From contig JAHLLB010000012.1 in the NCBI GenBank assembly GCA_020444425.1, positions 46,196 through 110,195 of the forward strand: a stretch of 64,000 nt of DNA, written 5' to 3'. Shown here piece by piece: positions 26,358 through 36,300 of the stretch; position 1 is the stretch's first letter, and each line of letters starts with the position of its first letter. Below the pieces are notes generated by a model. That model saw only the letters and a list, made by a program, of their open reading frames with translations. It had not been told where the DNA came from and ran no database searches. The position numbers and the translations under genes are program-made. Origin of the DNA: a bacterium (lineage in GTDB: Bacteria > Electryoneota > Electryoneia > Electryoneales > Electryoneaceae).

Positions 26358-26852
26358 ATGAATTCACTGCTTCGACATACACGGGCCGCGCGGCTTTACG
26401 TGAACGGGTTGGTCGTACTACTGACCTGCATGGGTCTGCTCGTGCCGCAAATGCACCACCATCACTACGTCCCGGATGATGGGAGCGTCGGGTGTGAGAC
26501 GCATGCCGATCTACTTCCGGAACGCCATCACCATCCCCATCTGCACCCGCACGATCATCTCAGCCACGTGAAGGATCATGCGGTTCCGGAGAGCTCGGAA
26601 ACGGGCAACGCTGATCCGAAGCACTGTCACGACACGTATGATTCCCACCACAACATCAACCTGATCGTGGTGCGTTCAGTGACGGCGCGTACCTCCATCG
26701 TGCCGCCGGCGGTGTTCATCTCGGCGGGCGTCGTCGCAGACGTTGACCAGCCAGAGCGCCACGGCTGGGTTATGACTGTTGGTACCACCCCTCTTCCGAA
26801 AGATCCCACTCCTGGCTCGTGGAACCCCCGTGGACCGCCGTCCCACGCCTGA
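26358..26852 (+). CDS. His-rich exported/membrane protein of the metal-efflux operon
   Basis: 164 aa from the ATG at 26358 (an ATG at 26334 is also possible, and the frame is open further upstream; no start has a clear ribosome-binding site). One hydrophobic helix (~13-31) is followed by PQMHHHHYVPDDGS and a region with clusters such as RHHHPHLHPHDHLSH and KHCHDTYDSHH: about 20 His in all. Small proteins of this type (signal helix, MHHHH-like cluster, Cys/His tail) often precede CzcCBA/CusCBA genes in FCB bacteria and probably bind metal in the periplasm. It lies 74 bp before the TolC-like gene. Confidence 0.7.
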   Translation: MNSLLRHTRAARLYVNGLVVLLTCMGLLVPQMHHHHYVPDDGSVGCETHADLLPERHHHPHLHPHDHLSHVKDHAVPESSETGNADPKHCHDTYDSHHNINLIVVRSVTARTSIVPPAVFISAGVVADVDQPERHGWVMTVGTTPLPKDPTPGSWNPRGPPSHA

Positions 26853-26926
26853 TGCAATCTGACCGCGTCCGCGGTCACGTGTAAACCATTCAAACACAAT
26901 TCTGGATAGTTGGAAGGACTGCGCTC

Positions 26927-28162
26927 ATGCGTACGCAGGCCCTGCAGCTCGTCCTGTTCGCGCTGTTCGTGCTGGGCACGGCGGCGGGTGCACAGGAACG
27001 AACGCTGCGCATTTCGTTTGACGACCTCGATTCATTGGTCGCCGGCAACAGTCCACTTGCCCAAACCCGCTCGCTCGAGTTGGATCGTGTTCACGCAAGC
27101 CGGGAGGCGGACCTGCGCTGGTCCAATCCCGAGCTGGAGTATGAGCACGAGCGGGTGGATGCCGAACGGGAACAGGTCGTCGCCCTTGGAAAGAGTTTCG
27201 AGTTGCCGTGGAAGACCAGCCGTCGCCGCGCAGAGTGGAAATATCGCATTGAAGCGGCTGATTGGCGCCGGGAACAGACCCATCGGCAACAACTGGCGGA
27301 GATTCGTGGCGGGTATGTCGCCCTGAGTCTTTACCAGCGGCAATTGGCCATTCTGGACCAGCTTGATACAACTCTTGATGATGTGGCACGCATCGCTGCC
27401 GTGCGTCACGAGGAAGGCCGCATCTCCGGTATCGAATCCCGGCAGATTCAGCTGGCGGCGATTTCTGTAACCGGAACCCGGCTCGAGCTTTTGGCGGAGT
27501 ACCGTCAGCGTCGTGCGGACTGGCTGACAGCGCTGGGGATGAATCCGGCCGACAGCCTCTCGTTGGCGACTGCCGTCACCTTTGCCCCGCGGCAATTGCC
27601 GGGCAGGGATGAGTTGGTTGCGGCCGCCGCATCCACGCCCGGGCTGCGCGTGCTGGAGGCGGAGCAGTTGGCGTTGGCCGCGCATGTGGATGTGCAACGC
27701 AGCTGGCTGTTGCCGGAGGTTGCCCTCTCTGGCGGGTACAAAACTGTCGATCCGGATCTCGGCGGGTTTGTCGCCGGAATTTCGCTGCAATTGCCACTGT
27801 TCAGTCAGAATCAGGCGTCGATTCGTGGCGCGGAGATTGAGCGATCCCTTGTCGCCACCGAGGCCGAGCGGGAACGCTCGCGCATGAGTGCTCGGATCGA
27901 CGCGTTGCTGACATCGATTCAGGAAACGCAACGGATGCTCGAGGAATTTACCTCGATTTCCGGGGCGAATCCGGACGCGTTGGAAGATCTGCTCGTTGCA
28001 TATGCCGATGGCTGGCTCAGCCTGCCTGATCTGCTGAACGCCGTGCAGCTCGAGGCCGGCAGCCTTGCCGGGCACACAACCCTCGTGTTGACCTGGTACG
28101 AATCCCTATTCGCGCTCGAAGCCTTGACCGGTATCGATCTCGCGCGATTGCCACAGGAGTGA
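26927..28162 (+). CDS. TolC-family outer-membrane efflux channel (CzcC/CusC-like)
   Basis: 411 aa. Signal peptide (ALQLVLFALFVLGTAAGAQ), then two TolC-type repeats of long helices and short strands: PLAQTRSLELDRVHASREADLRWSNPELEYE..., RQLAILDQLDTTLDDVARIA, and in the second half LRVLEAEQLALAAHVDVQRS and LPEVALSGGYKT. It is slightly shorter than most TolC proteins, as usual for CzcC. It forms the outer-membrane exit duct of the metal pump encoded by the next two genes; the adaptor gene starts 7 bp downstream. Confidence 0.88.
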   Translation: MRTQALQLVLFALFVLGTAAGAQERTLRISFDDLDSLVAGNSPLAQTRSLELDRVHASREADLRWSNPELEYEHERVDAEREQVVALGKSFELPWKTSRRRAEWKYRIEAADWRREQTHRQQLAEIRGGYVALSLYQRQLAILDQLDTTLDDVARIAAVRHEEGRISGIESRQIQLAAISVTGTRLELLAEYRQRRADWLTALGMNPADSLSLATAVTFAPRQLPGRDELVAAAASTPGLRVLEAEQLALAAHVDVQRSWLLPEVALSGGYKTVDPDLGGFVAGISLQLPLFSQNQASIRGAEIERSLVATEAERERSRMSARIDALLTSIQETQRMLEEFTSISGANPDALEDLLVAYADGWLSLPDLLNAVQLEAGSLAGHTTLVLTWYESLFALEALTGIDLARLPQE

Positions 28163-28168
28163 CGACCC

Positions 28169-29752
28169 ATGAAGACGCTACAGAAACTGCTTTTCCCCGC
28201 GCTGCTGATCGCCCTGCTGGCCTTCACCGGCTGCGGAAACGATACATCGACGGACGACCACGGGCACGATCATGAAGCCCCCGCCACAATGGACGACCAT
28301 GGACATGACCACGATGCATCCGGTGGACACGATGATCATGGCGAATCGGACCATGGCGAAGATGAACGTCCAACGATCGCGGTCACTCAGTGGACGGACC
28401 AGATGGAGCTGTTCATGGAATACCCGGCGATGGTTGCTGACGAACCTGGACGTTTCATCATTCACCTGACCGTGCTGGATGGATTTCAGCCGGTACGTGA
28501 GGGAGTGGTAAAGCTCACCTTCACCGGTCGTGATGGACACGGTCACAGCTTCACCGTCAACGAACTGCTGCGCGAGGGGATTTTCGCTCCGACCATCGAA
28601 CTGCATGACGCAGGTCCGCAGGAATTTGTGCTGTCCTACGAAGGTCATGGGCTGCGCGATTCGTTCACGATTGACGGCTTCACCGTCTATTCATCCGCCA
28701 GCCAGATCCCGCACGAAGGTGAAGCAGAATCGGGCGATGAGATCAGTTTCCTGAAGGAACAGCAGTGGAAGATCCCGTTCGCGACAGCGGATGTCGAAAC
28801 ACGTGAGATCATGTGGGGCACGTGGGCGGTGGCGGAAGTGCTGCCACGGTCGGACGGGTACGCGGAAATCGTCGCCCCGGTGGCGGGGATTGTCCGCACC
28901 ACGGGCGGAGCGGTCGCACCCGGCGCATCCGTCGCTCGCGGTATCCACCTGGCGACCATCGAGCCGCCGGTGGGTGGAGAGGGCTGGACCTCTGCCCGGC
29001 TGGCGTATGAGCACGCGAAGCAGGACTACGAACGCGTGCAGCGCCTGCGTGAGCGTGACGCGGTCTCCGACCACGAATACCAGCAGGCGCGTACAACCTA
29101 CCTCACTCTGCAGGCGGGAATGGAGTCCACCGGCACCGAAAACAGCAGCAACAGTTTCACCATCCGTTCCCCGTTGTCGGGTCGGGTGATGGACTGGCAG
29201 GTAAGGTCCGGACAGTATGTCAACGCCGGTGATCCACTGATGGCGGTGGTCGATCCGGGCCGGGTCTGGTTGCGTGCGGATGTGTACGAGGACGAATACG
29301 CGTTGCTTGGCGATCTGACCGGATTGTGGATCAAGGCGAGCGGCCCGTCGGGGCCGCTGGCGGTGGCTGCGTCGCAGATGACAGTGATCTCGCGCGGCGG
29401 CACGCTTAATCCGCGCACTCGCACCGTACCGGTGTTGATGCAGGTGGAGAATGCGGACGAGCGCCTGCGTATCGGTGAACGAGTCCCCGTTGAATTGTAT
29501 TCGTCGGATGGCACCTTGTACCCGTCGGTTCCGGAATCTGCGGTATTTGACGATAACGGCATGGCTGTGGTTTATGTCCAACCCGGAGGCGAATCCTTCG
29601 AAAGGCGCTCCGTCACCGCAGGGCCGGCGTACATGGGCCATGTCGCAATCTTGAAAGGGTTGCAAGCGGGTGAGCGTGTGGTAACGGAGGGCGGCTACCA
29701 CGTCAAGCTGGCGTCCACCAGCGCCGAAATCGGCCATGGACATGCCCACTAA
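28169..29752 (+). CDS. RND efflux periplasmic adaptor lipoprotein with His/Asp-rich N-terminus (CzcB/CusB-like)
   Basis: 527 aa. The signal peptide ends in LLAFTGC, a lipobox. Residues ~29-66 are a metal-binding-like string with nine His (DDHGHDHE, DDHGHDHD, GGHDDHGE). A beta domain (~68-175) precedes the adaptor core: a barrel-sandwich half (VAPVAGIVRTTGGAVAPGASV), a helical hairpin (LAYEHAKQDYERVQRLRERDAV) and FTIRSPLSGRVMDWQVRSGQYV, then beta-barrel and membrane-proximal domains. It bridges the inner-membrane pump and the outer-membrane channel and may deliver metal. Genes on both sides are closely spaced. Confidence 0.9.
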   Translation: MKTLQKLLFPALLIALLAFTGCGNDTSTDDHGHDHEAPATMDDHGHDHDASGGHDDHGESDHGEDERPTIAVTQWTDQMELFMEYPAMVADEPGRFIIHLTVLDGFQPVREGVVKLTFTGRDGHGHSFTVNELLREGIFAPTIELHDAGPQEFVLSYEGHGLRDSFTIDGFTVYSSASQIPHEGEAESGDEISFLKEQQWKIPFATADVETREIMWGTWAVAEVLPRSDGYAEIVAPVAGIVRTTGGAVAPGASVARGIHLATIEPPVGGEGWTSARLAYEHAKQDYERVQRLRERDAVSDHEYQQARTTYLTLQAGMESTGTENSSNSFTIRSPLSGRVMDWQVRSGQYVNAGDPLMAVVDPGRVWLRADVYEDEYALLGDLTGLWIKASGPSGPLAVAASQMTVISRGGTLNPRTRTVPVLMQVENADERLRIGERVPVELYSSDGTLYPSVPESAVFDDNGMAVVYVQPGGESFERRSVTAGPAYMGHVAILKGLQAGERVVTEGGYHVKLASTSAEIGHGHAH

Positions 29753-29775
29753 AGGCATCACACGAAAGGATTGTC

Positions 29776-32700
29776 ATGCTTGACAGACTGATGCAGGCCA
29801 GCTTGAACAGCCGCCTGCTCGTGGTGATCGCCGCGCTTGGGATTTTAGTCTTCGGGACACTTTCAACGCTGAAGATGCCGGTGGATGTGTTCCCCGACCT
29901 CACCGCGCCTACGGTCACCGTTCTCACCGAATCTCACGGGATGGCACCGGAAGAAGTTGAGAACCTGGTCACCTTCCCGATTGAAACGGCAGTCAATGGC
30001 GCGTCCGGTGTCCGGCGCGTCCGCTCCACATCCATCCAGGGGTTGTCCACGGTCTGGGTGGAATTCGACTGGGGCACGGACATCTACATCGCCCGGCAGA
30101 TCGTCAATGAAAAGCTTCAGCTCATTCGCAGCAACCTGCCGCAGGGAGTGGACCCGCCTGTTCTTGCGCCGATCACTTCGATCATGGGCGAAATCCTGCT
30201 CGTCGGTATGACCGCGGATACCACGTCCCATATGGAACTCCGCTCTTTGGCTGATTTTACCGTTGCCCGGCGCATCCAATCCGTGCCGGGTGTCGCGCAG
30301 GTGCGTGTTTACGGTGGTGAAACCCGCCAGTACCAGGTGCTGATTGATCCGTACGAGCTGGCTGCCCGAGAACTGACGGTGGACGAAGTTCTGGAGGCGG
30401 TGAGCGAATCCAACATCAATGCCACTGGTGGAATTTTTGTTGACAGCGGCCAGGAGCACCTGATTCGTGGAATCGGACGAGTCCTTGACCTGGAGGACCT
30501 TGCGCAGACCGTCGTGACGACGGTGGATAATGTTCCCGTCCTGCTGCATGATATCGCCGATGTGAAGATCGGTCCCGCTTTCCGCCTCGGGACGGCGTCC
30601 ATCAACAAAAAGGAAGGCGTGCTGCTGGTTGTGTCCAAGCAACCGGATGCCAACACCTTGACTCTAACGGAAGACTTGCTGGTCACGTTGGATGAGGTCC
30701 AGTCCGCAGTGCCGGCGGATGTCAAACTGCATACGAACGTCTTCCGCCAGGCAGATTTCATCGGAACTGCGGTCAGCAACGTCCTCCATGCTCTGCGTGA
30801 CGGCGCGATCCTGGTCACCATCATCCTGTTCATCTTCCTGCTCAACATCCGCACGACGGTGATCTCGGTGCTTGCGATTCCACTTTCGCTGGTGGCGTCG
30901 TTCCTTGCACTGCGGGCGTTCGGGATGACCGTGAATACAATGACATTGGGCGGCATGGCCATTGCGATCGGTGTGCTGGTGGATGACGCGATCATCTATG
31001 TCGAGAATGTCTACCGCCGGGTCCGGCAGAACAATGAGCGAGCGGAAGTTGAACGCCGTCCGTTCATGGATGTTGTGGCTGAGGCATCGCGTGAGATCCG
31101 TTCACCGATTGCGATGGCGACCTTCATCGTCATCGTGGTTTTCATTCCGCTCTTCTTCCTCAGCGGAGTGGAAGGCCGGATGCTGCGTCCGCTGGGCATC
31201 GCGTATGTGGTTTCGATTCTGGCATCGTTGCTTGTGGCGGTAACGATTACGCCAGCCCTCAGCTCCTACCTGCTCCGCGACGCAGGATTAAAGGGTAAAC
31301 AGGGTGACCGGGGATTCGTACGGCTGCTGAAGCGATGGTACGCGCCAAGCCTGGAGTTTATTCTCAAGCGGCGCACCGTCGTGATCGGCATATCCGCATT
31401 GCTGGTGATCGCCGCGATTGCGATTGTGCCATTTTTCGGACGATCCTTCCTGCCTGAATTCAACGAGGGAGCGTTCAACATCGCACTTGCGACCGTTCCC
31501 GGCACATCGTTGGATGAGTCCAGCGAGTTGGGAACCATGGCCGAGCGGATTCTGCTTGAGCATCCGGCAATCATCTCCGTCACCCGTCGAACCGGTCGTA
31601 CTGAGCTGGACGAACACTCGCTTGGTTCCCACGCTCATGAGCTGGAAGTCCGTTACAACCTTGAAGACCTGACGAAGGAAGAGTTGCTGGAGGATCTGCG
31701 GACACGTCTCGCTCTTCTGCCCGGGATGAACGTGACGATTGGCCAGCCGATCTCGCACCGTATCGACCACATGCTGTCCGGCACACGTGCCGCGATTGCT
31801 GTGAAATTGTTTGGTACCGATCTGTATGATCTGCGCAAGTATGCCGAGCAGATCAAAGGCGAGATGGAGCAGGTGGATGGCCTCGTTGACCTGTTCGTTG
31901 ACCAGCAGACGGATGTTCCGCAAGTACGCATCCATGCCAACCGGGAAAAGATGGCGATGTACGGTCTACGGTCAGCGGATCTTGACGAGCTGATCGACGT
32001 TGCATTCCTCGGTGCGATAACATCACAGGTGTATGAAGGTGACCGGCGCTACGATATCATCCTTCGCTACTCGCCCGAATTCCGTGGTGACATCGAGGCG
32101 ATCCGCAACACGCTGATTGATACACCCACGGGTGGTGCGATTCCCCTGTCGATGGTGGCGGATATCGAGGCTGACCGAGGTCCGAACTACATCAGCCGGG
32201 AGGATGTGCAGCGGAAGATCGTGATTCAGGCGAATGTTGCTGATCGTGATCTGCGCGGCGCGGTTGAAGAGATCCAGCAGCGGGTAACGCAGAATGTTGA
32301 TCTGCCGCGCGGGTACTATGTCGAGTATGGAGGCCAGTTTGAAAGTGAGGAGGAGGCGACACGGACTGTGGCGTTGTTGTCCATCGTGTCACTGGTGCTG
32401 ATCCTGCTCGTACTGTATCTCGAGTTCGGCAACTTCCGTCAGGCGACGCTGGTCATGGTCAACCTTCCGCTGGCGCTGATCGGCGGAATCGTCAGCATCT
32501 TCTTCACCGAAGGGATCATTTCAATCGCCTCGCTGGTCGGTTTCATCACCTTGTTCGGAATCGCGGTGCGAAATGGTATCCTGATGGTCTCCCACTACAA
32601 TCATCTGATTGATGTGGAGGGAGTCTCGTTGCGGGAGGCCGTCATTCAGGGATCGCTGGAACGGCTCAGTCCGATCCTGATGACGGCGATGACGACAGGT

Positions 32701-32862
32701 CTTGCGCTGGTGCCACTGGCTCTGGCTGCCGACAAACCGGGTTCGGAACTGCAGGCACCGATGGCGATCGTCATCCTCGGCGGCTTGATCACGGCGACAT
32801 TCCTCAACCTGGCAGTTGTTCCGGCATTGTATTTCAGCGTTGGTAGACCAAAGGAATCGTGA
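29776..32862 (+). CDS. Heavy-metal efflux RND pump (CzcA/CusA family)
   Basis: 1028 aa, full length, 12 membrane helices expected, with two large periplasmic loops. Signatures: KMPVDVFPDLTAPTVTVLTE, TRRTGRTELDEH and, in helix 4, GGMAIAIGVLVDDAIIYVEN. By comparison with CzcA (D-x5-D...E in helix 4) the first Asp is Ala here while the second Asp and the Glu remain, closer to the CusA-type arrangement; I did not find an obvious CusA Met relay. Substrate (Zn/Co/Ni/Cd or Cu/Ag) is therefore open. It uses the proton gradient to expel metal with the adaptor and channel just upstream. Followed by hairpin repeats. Confidence 0.93.
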   Translation: MLDRLMQASLNSRLLVVIAALGILVFGTLSTLKMPVDVFPDLTAPTVTVLTESHGMAPEEVENLVTFPIETAVNGASGVRRVRSTSIQGLSTVWVEFDWGTDIYIARQIVNEKLQLIRSNLPQGVDPPVLAPITSIMGEILLVGMTADTTSHMELRSLADFTVARRIQSVPGVAQVRVYGGETRQYQVLIDPYELAARELTVDEVLEAVSESNINATGGIFVDSGQEHLIRGIGRVLDLEDLAQTVVTTVDNVPVLLHDIADVKIGPAFRLGTASINKKEGVLLVVSKQPDANTLTLTEDLLVTLDEVQSAVPADVKLHTNVFRQADFIGTAVSNVLHALRDGAILVTIILFIFLLNIRTTVISVLAIPLSLVASFLALRAFGMTVNTMTLGGMAIAIGVLVDDAIIYVENVYRRVRQNNERAEVERRPFMDVVAEASREIRSPIAMATFIVIVVFIPLFFLSGVEGRMLRPLGIAYVVSILASLLVAVTITPALSSYLLRDAGLKGKQGDRGFVRLLKRWYAPSLEFILKRRTVVIGISALLVIAAIAIVPFFGRSFLPEFNEGAFNIALATVPGTSLDESSELGTMAERILLEHPAIISVTRRTGRTELDEHSLGSHAHELEVRYNLEDLTKEELLEDLRTRLALLPGMNVTIGQPISHRIDHMLSGTRAAIAVKLFGTDLYDLRKYAEQIKGEMEQVDGLVDLFVDQQTDVPQVRIHANREKMAMYGLRSADLDELIDVAFLGAITSQVYEGDRRYDIILRYSPEFRGDIEAIRNTLIDTPTGGAIPLSMVADIEADRGPNYISREDVQRKIVIQANVADRDLRGAVEEIQQRVTQNVDLPRGYYVEYGGQFESEEEATRTVALLSIVSLVLILLVLYLEFGNFRQATLVMVNLPLALIGGIVSIFFTEGIISIASLVGFITLFGIAVRNGILMVSHYNHLIDVEGVSLREAVIQGSLERLSPILMTAMTTGLALVPLALAADKPGSELQAPMAIVILGGLITATFLNLAVVPALYFSVGRPKES

Positions 32863-32895
32863 TTGTGATTCCAGAGTTTGGATAGCGGCACAAAA

Positions 32896-32917
32896 GGGGA
32901 CCACGCTGGTCGTCCCC
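32896..32917. repeat. GGGGAC...GTCCCC hairpin, copy 1
   Basis: GGGGACCACGCTGGTCGTCCCC ends in TTC and lies 33 bp after the efflux pump stop. A near-copy is at 33115-33136. It may act as a weak terminator for the pump operon. Confidence 0.5.
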
Positions 32918-32973
32918 TTCAGACTGCTGACACAGTGGCAACGTTTGGGATTCAAGGAGAATTCGGCTGTCGC

Positions 32974-33080
32974 GTCATTCTGAACGGCACGAAGAGAAGC
33001 GAAGAAGATCAAGATTATCAATGGGTTACAACTATTGGTTTTCAGAAAAGCTGGACCTTCTTCGCTTCGCTCAGAATGAC
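32974..33080. repeat. MITE-like element with GTCATTCTGA ends
   Basis: GTCATTCTGA (32974-32983) and TCAGAATGAC (33071-33080) are perfect 10-bp terminal inverted repeats. Internal GAAGCGAAGAAG (about 32997-33008) is inverted as CTTCTTCGCTTC (about 33058-33069). Non-coding. Same family as 14938-15059. Confidence 0.65.
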
Positions 33081-33114
33081 ACCCCTGGCAATCCGGGGTT
33101 TGTCAACGATCTGA

Positions 33115-33136
33115 GGGGATGGCGTTGGTCGTCCCC
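33115..33136. repeat. GGGGA...TCCCC hairpin, copy 2
   Basis: GGGGATGGCGTTGGTCGTCCCC followed by TTGTT. It closely resembles the copy at 32896 and the pair flanks the MITE-like element. The rest of 32863-33340 shows no gene. Confidence 0.45.
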
Positions 33137-33340
33137 TTGTTCATGTAGCACTTCGACTTGATTCAATCAGACGGGCTTGTTTGTTTCCATTCGGCGATTC
33201 CCCAATATCGTCCCCTTCCTCCCCGAGACCTGATCTTTCGTTCTTTCTGCGGTGACTCACCCCGGAGCAACGCACGACCCCCTCTCCAGCGCGTATACTT
33301 GAGGCAGGCCTCGTTCGCAGACCCCATATGTGGAGACAAC

Positions 33341-36300
33341 ATGTTTCGTATGCGCGTTGCTGCATACGGTTTGATCGTGTTTGCCCTGCTCCAGACTGCC
33401 CAACTACACGCACAGATCACCGAAACCGGCTCATTCCGGTCGTTCATCCTTGGCGACGAACCCGCCGCCGCGTACGACAACTGGATATCGCACACGGTTG
33501 AAGGGCTCGCTGTGCCTGGCGGTTACAACCACCATATGCCGCCACAGTTTGACCGGCAGACGACAGGATTCGGCAGTTTCGAGCTGATCAGCGACGATGA
33601 TGCACCGGCCGAAAGTCTGTTCTGGCGCGAGATTTTCACGCACATGTGGAATGATGACCTCGCCGCGGCGCAGGCGTTATTCAATGCCCAGAACCGTCCG
33701 TTCGACGCGGTCTACTTCAACGATACCGAGACCGGCCACACCTTCCGCATGGTGCGCGAACAACTTAACGAAACCTATGTCGACACCGGTTTCTTCGCCG
33801 GACCGGACGATGACGTTACCGGCAGTTTCGACAAGGGCTGGGGGCTGTTTGTCTTCAATCCGGAAGCCGCGATCCCGTGGGCGCACGCGCAGGTGGTCCA
33901 TGTCAACGACGACTTCATCGCGCCGCCGTTGACCACGGATCTGTTCCTCGACGGCGATCTTGGGGTGTTCTCGATGAACGGAACCGGGCGTGAGGTGCGT
34001 TGGGTGGACGGCGAGGACTACAACAATTCGCGGTCGTTATCCGATCCATCTCGAAATGGCAACCTGCCGGTGCAGTGGTTCACTCAGTTTGTCATCGACA
34101 CGTTGCGCGCGCAGGGGATGACGGACCTCACCATCCAGTTTCACAGTTACGACAGTGAATCTCACCTGACGGAACCAACAATCCAGATCAGCGTCGGTCC
34201 CCTGGACAGCTATCCCAATCGTGGTGCACGTGACATCTCCGGCCAGGGCTACGACTGGGTGAATTTCGCTCCGACCGTCGTTGTTCCAGCGGACTATTCG
34301 ATGCCCGGACAGGCGGAAGTGGCAGTGCAGAATTACTTCGCGGTCTGGCGCGGGTTTGGCTTGACGCATCTCGAGAGCGGAGTCGAGATCCCGCGGAATG
34401 TGCAGCTCTCCGGGTATGGTGACAGTCCGCAGATGGCGTCAGCGTGGGCGGGGGTCAACCGCTACGAAACGTTTGACCGCTGGCTGCACGTCGAGTTTGA
34501 CGAACTCCCGAACCCGGTCGCGGCGGCGGAATACACCGAGCTGGATTTCTTCATGGGCACCGCGCCGCCGACCGAGGAAAACTGGGACGCGTTGCTGCGG
34601 TACTACGAAGCCTCCAACGATGCCCTGGTCGCGTACCTGCATGACGTCGAGAACACGCAGGACACGACGCCGCCCTCCGCGGCGGACGGGCTGTCAGTGT
34701 ACTACGCGGCGGACGATTTCGTCGAGCTGACCTGGTCGCAGGCGTCGCTGGATCCAAACTTCGCCACCTACGAAGTCTATTATGGCACCACGGACGAGAT
34801 CGACACGACAAACACGCTGTGGAATTACACGAACGATCCGGATCTCGTCGGGCAGAACGTCCGATTCACCAGCGTCAACAATCTCGAATTCAACCAGGAC
34901 TACGGCTTCCGCGTCCGTGGACTGGACATGTCCGGGCAAGCGGGACCGCTGACGGAAACCGTTCGCGCGATCACCGTTGAGGGCGATCAAGCCCCGTTGC
35001 CGTTCTCGCTGGTCTCGCCGTTGGACGCCGACACCTGCTTCACGCTGGACACGACGCTGACCTGGCAGTCGACAGCCGATCCCGACTTGTATGACGTGCC
35101 GCACTATGATGTCTGGATGGACACGTTACCCGACCTTTCGACCGCGTGGCAGCTCGAAGATGCGGACAGTTTGGCGGATACGACGTTCAGCGTCGAAGAT
35201 CTCGACAACCGGCGCACGTTGTTCTGGTCGGTGCGGGCGACGGACCGCAACACGGAGGGGACCTGGGCCAACGAGATCAACTCGCTGGTGACGTGGATGC
35301 CGTTACCGCCCGCCGAATTCGAGTTGAAGTACCCGCGTGACCGGGAAACGTTATTCGATGTGACCACGACACAATTCCGCTGGCGTTCAACGGTCAGCCA
35401 GAACGATCCGAACTGGGAGATCGGCTACTCGTTGATTGTGGGCAACAATTCGCTGTTCACCGTCGCCGACACCTTTGACACGCAGGACACGACGTGGACC
35501 TACGACGTTCTTGAAATGGACCGCACGTACTACTGGAAGGTGCTTGCGTACGATCAGAGCGACACCACTCGTAGCGAATCAGTTTACCGGTTTTATGTCT
35601 GGAGTCATCCGATACCCAATTTCAGTCTGGTGCTTCCGGCGCTGGGTGCACGCGTTGGTAGCGGCGAAGTGACGGTCACCTGGGAGGAACCAGCAGCGAC
35701 TCGGGCTGACGTGACACGAACCCGTGTCCGGCAGCCGCAGCGGGAGTCACGCTCTTCGGCGATCGAAACTCAGCTGACCCATCTGTCGCAACAGCGTAAA
35801 CATAGCGGCAAGGGGAATCCGTTTGACGGCGGGCAGGGGTGGGCGGCCATTGACGCGCAGGGTGGCCCGGACGATTTCGGCCACCTGTGGATCGACAATG
35901 ATGATCCCGGTGGCCCGGCTTTCGACTGGATCGAGATCAGCGAGTCCGGGACCATGTCAACGGTTTCCGACATGGACGACGGTACCGAATCGGTCGAGCT
36001 GCCATTCACTTTCCCTTACTACGGCGGCGAGTTTGACACATTGGTGATCAGTAGCAACGGGAACGCGCATTTCGGGACACCGGACGACGGCTGGCAACAT
36101 TACACCATTCCGAGCGCGGACGGTCCAGCGGGGATTCTCGCGCCGTGGTGGCTTGACCTGCGGCCCAATGTGCGTGGAACCATTTTCTATCAATCGTTTG
36201 ATGACTATTTCGTCGTGCAGTGGGACAATTGCCAGGAATACAGCCATCCGCTGTGGTCGTACACGTTCCAGCTGATACTGTACTCCAACGGCCGGATCAA

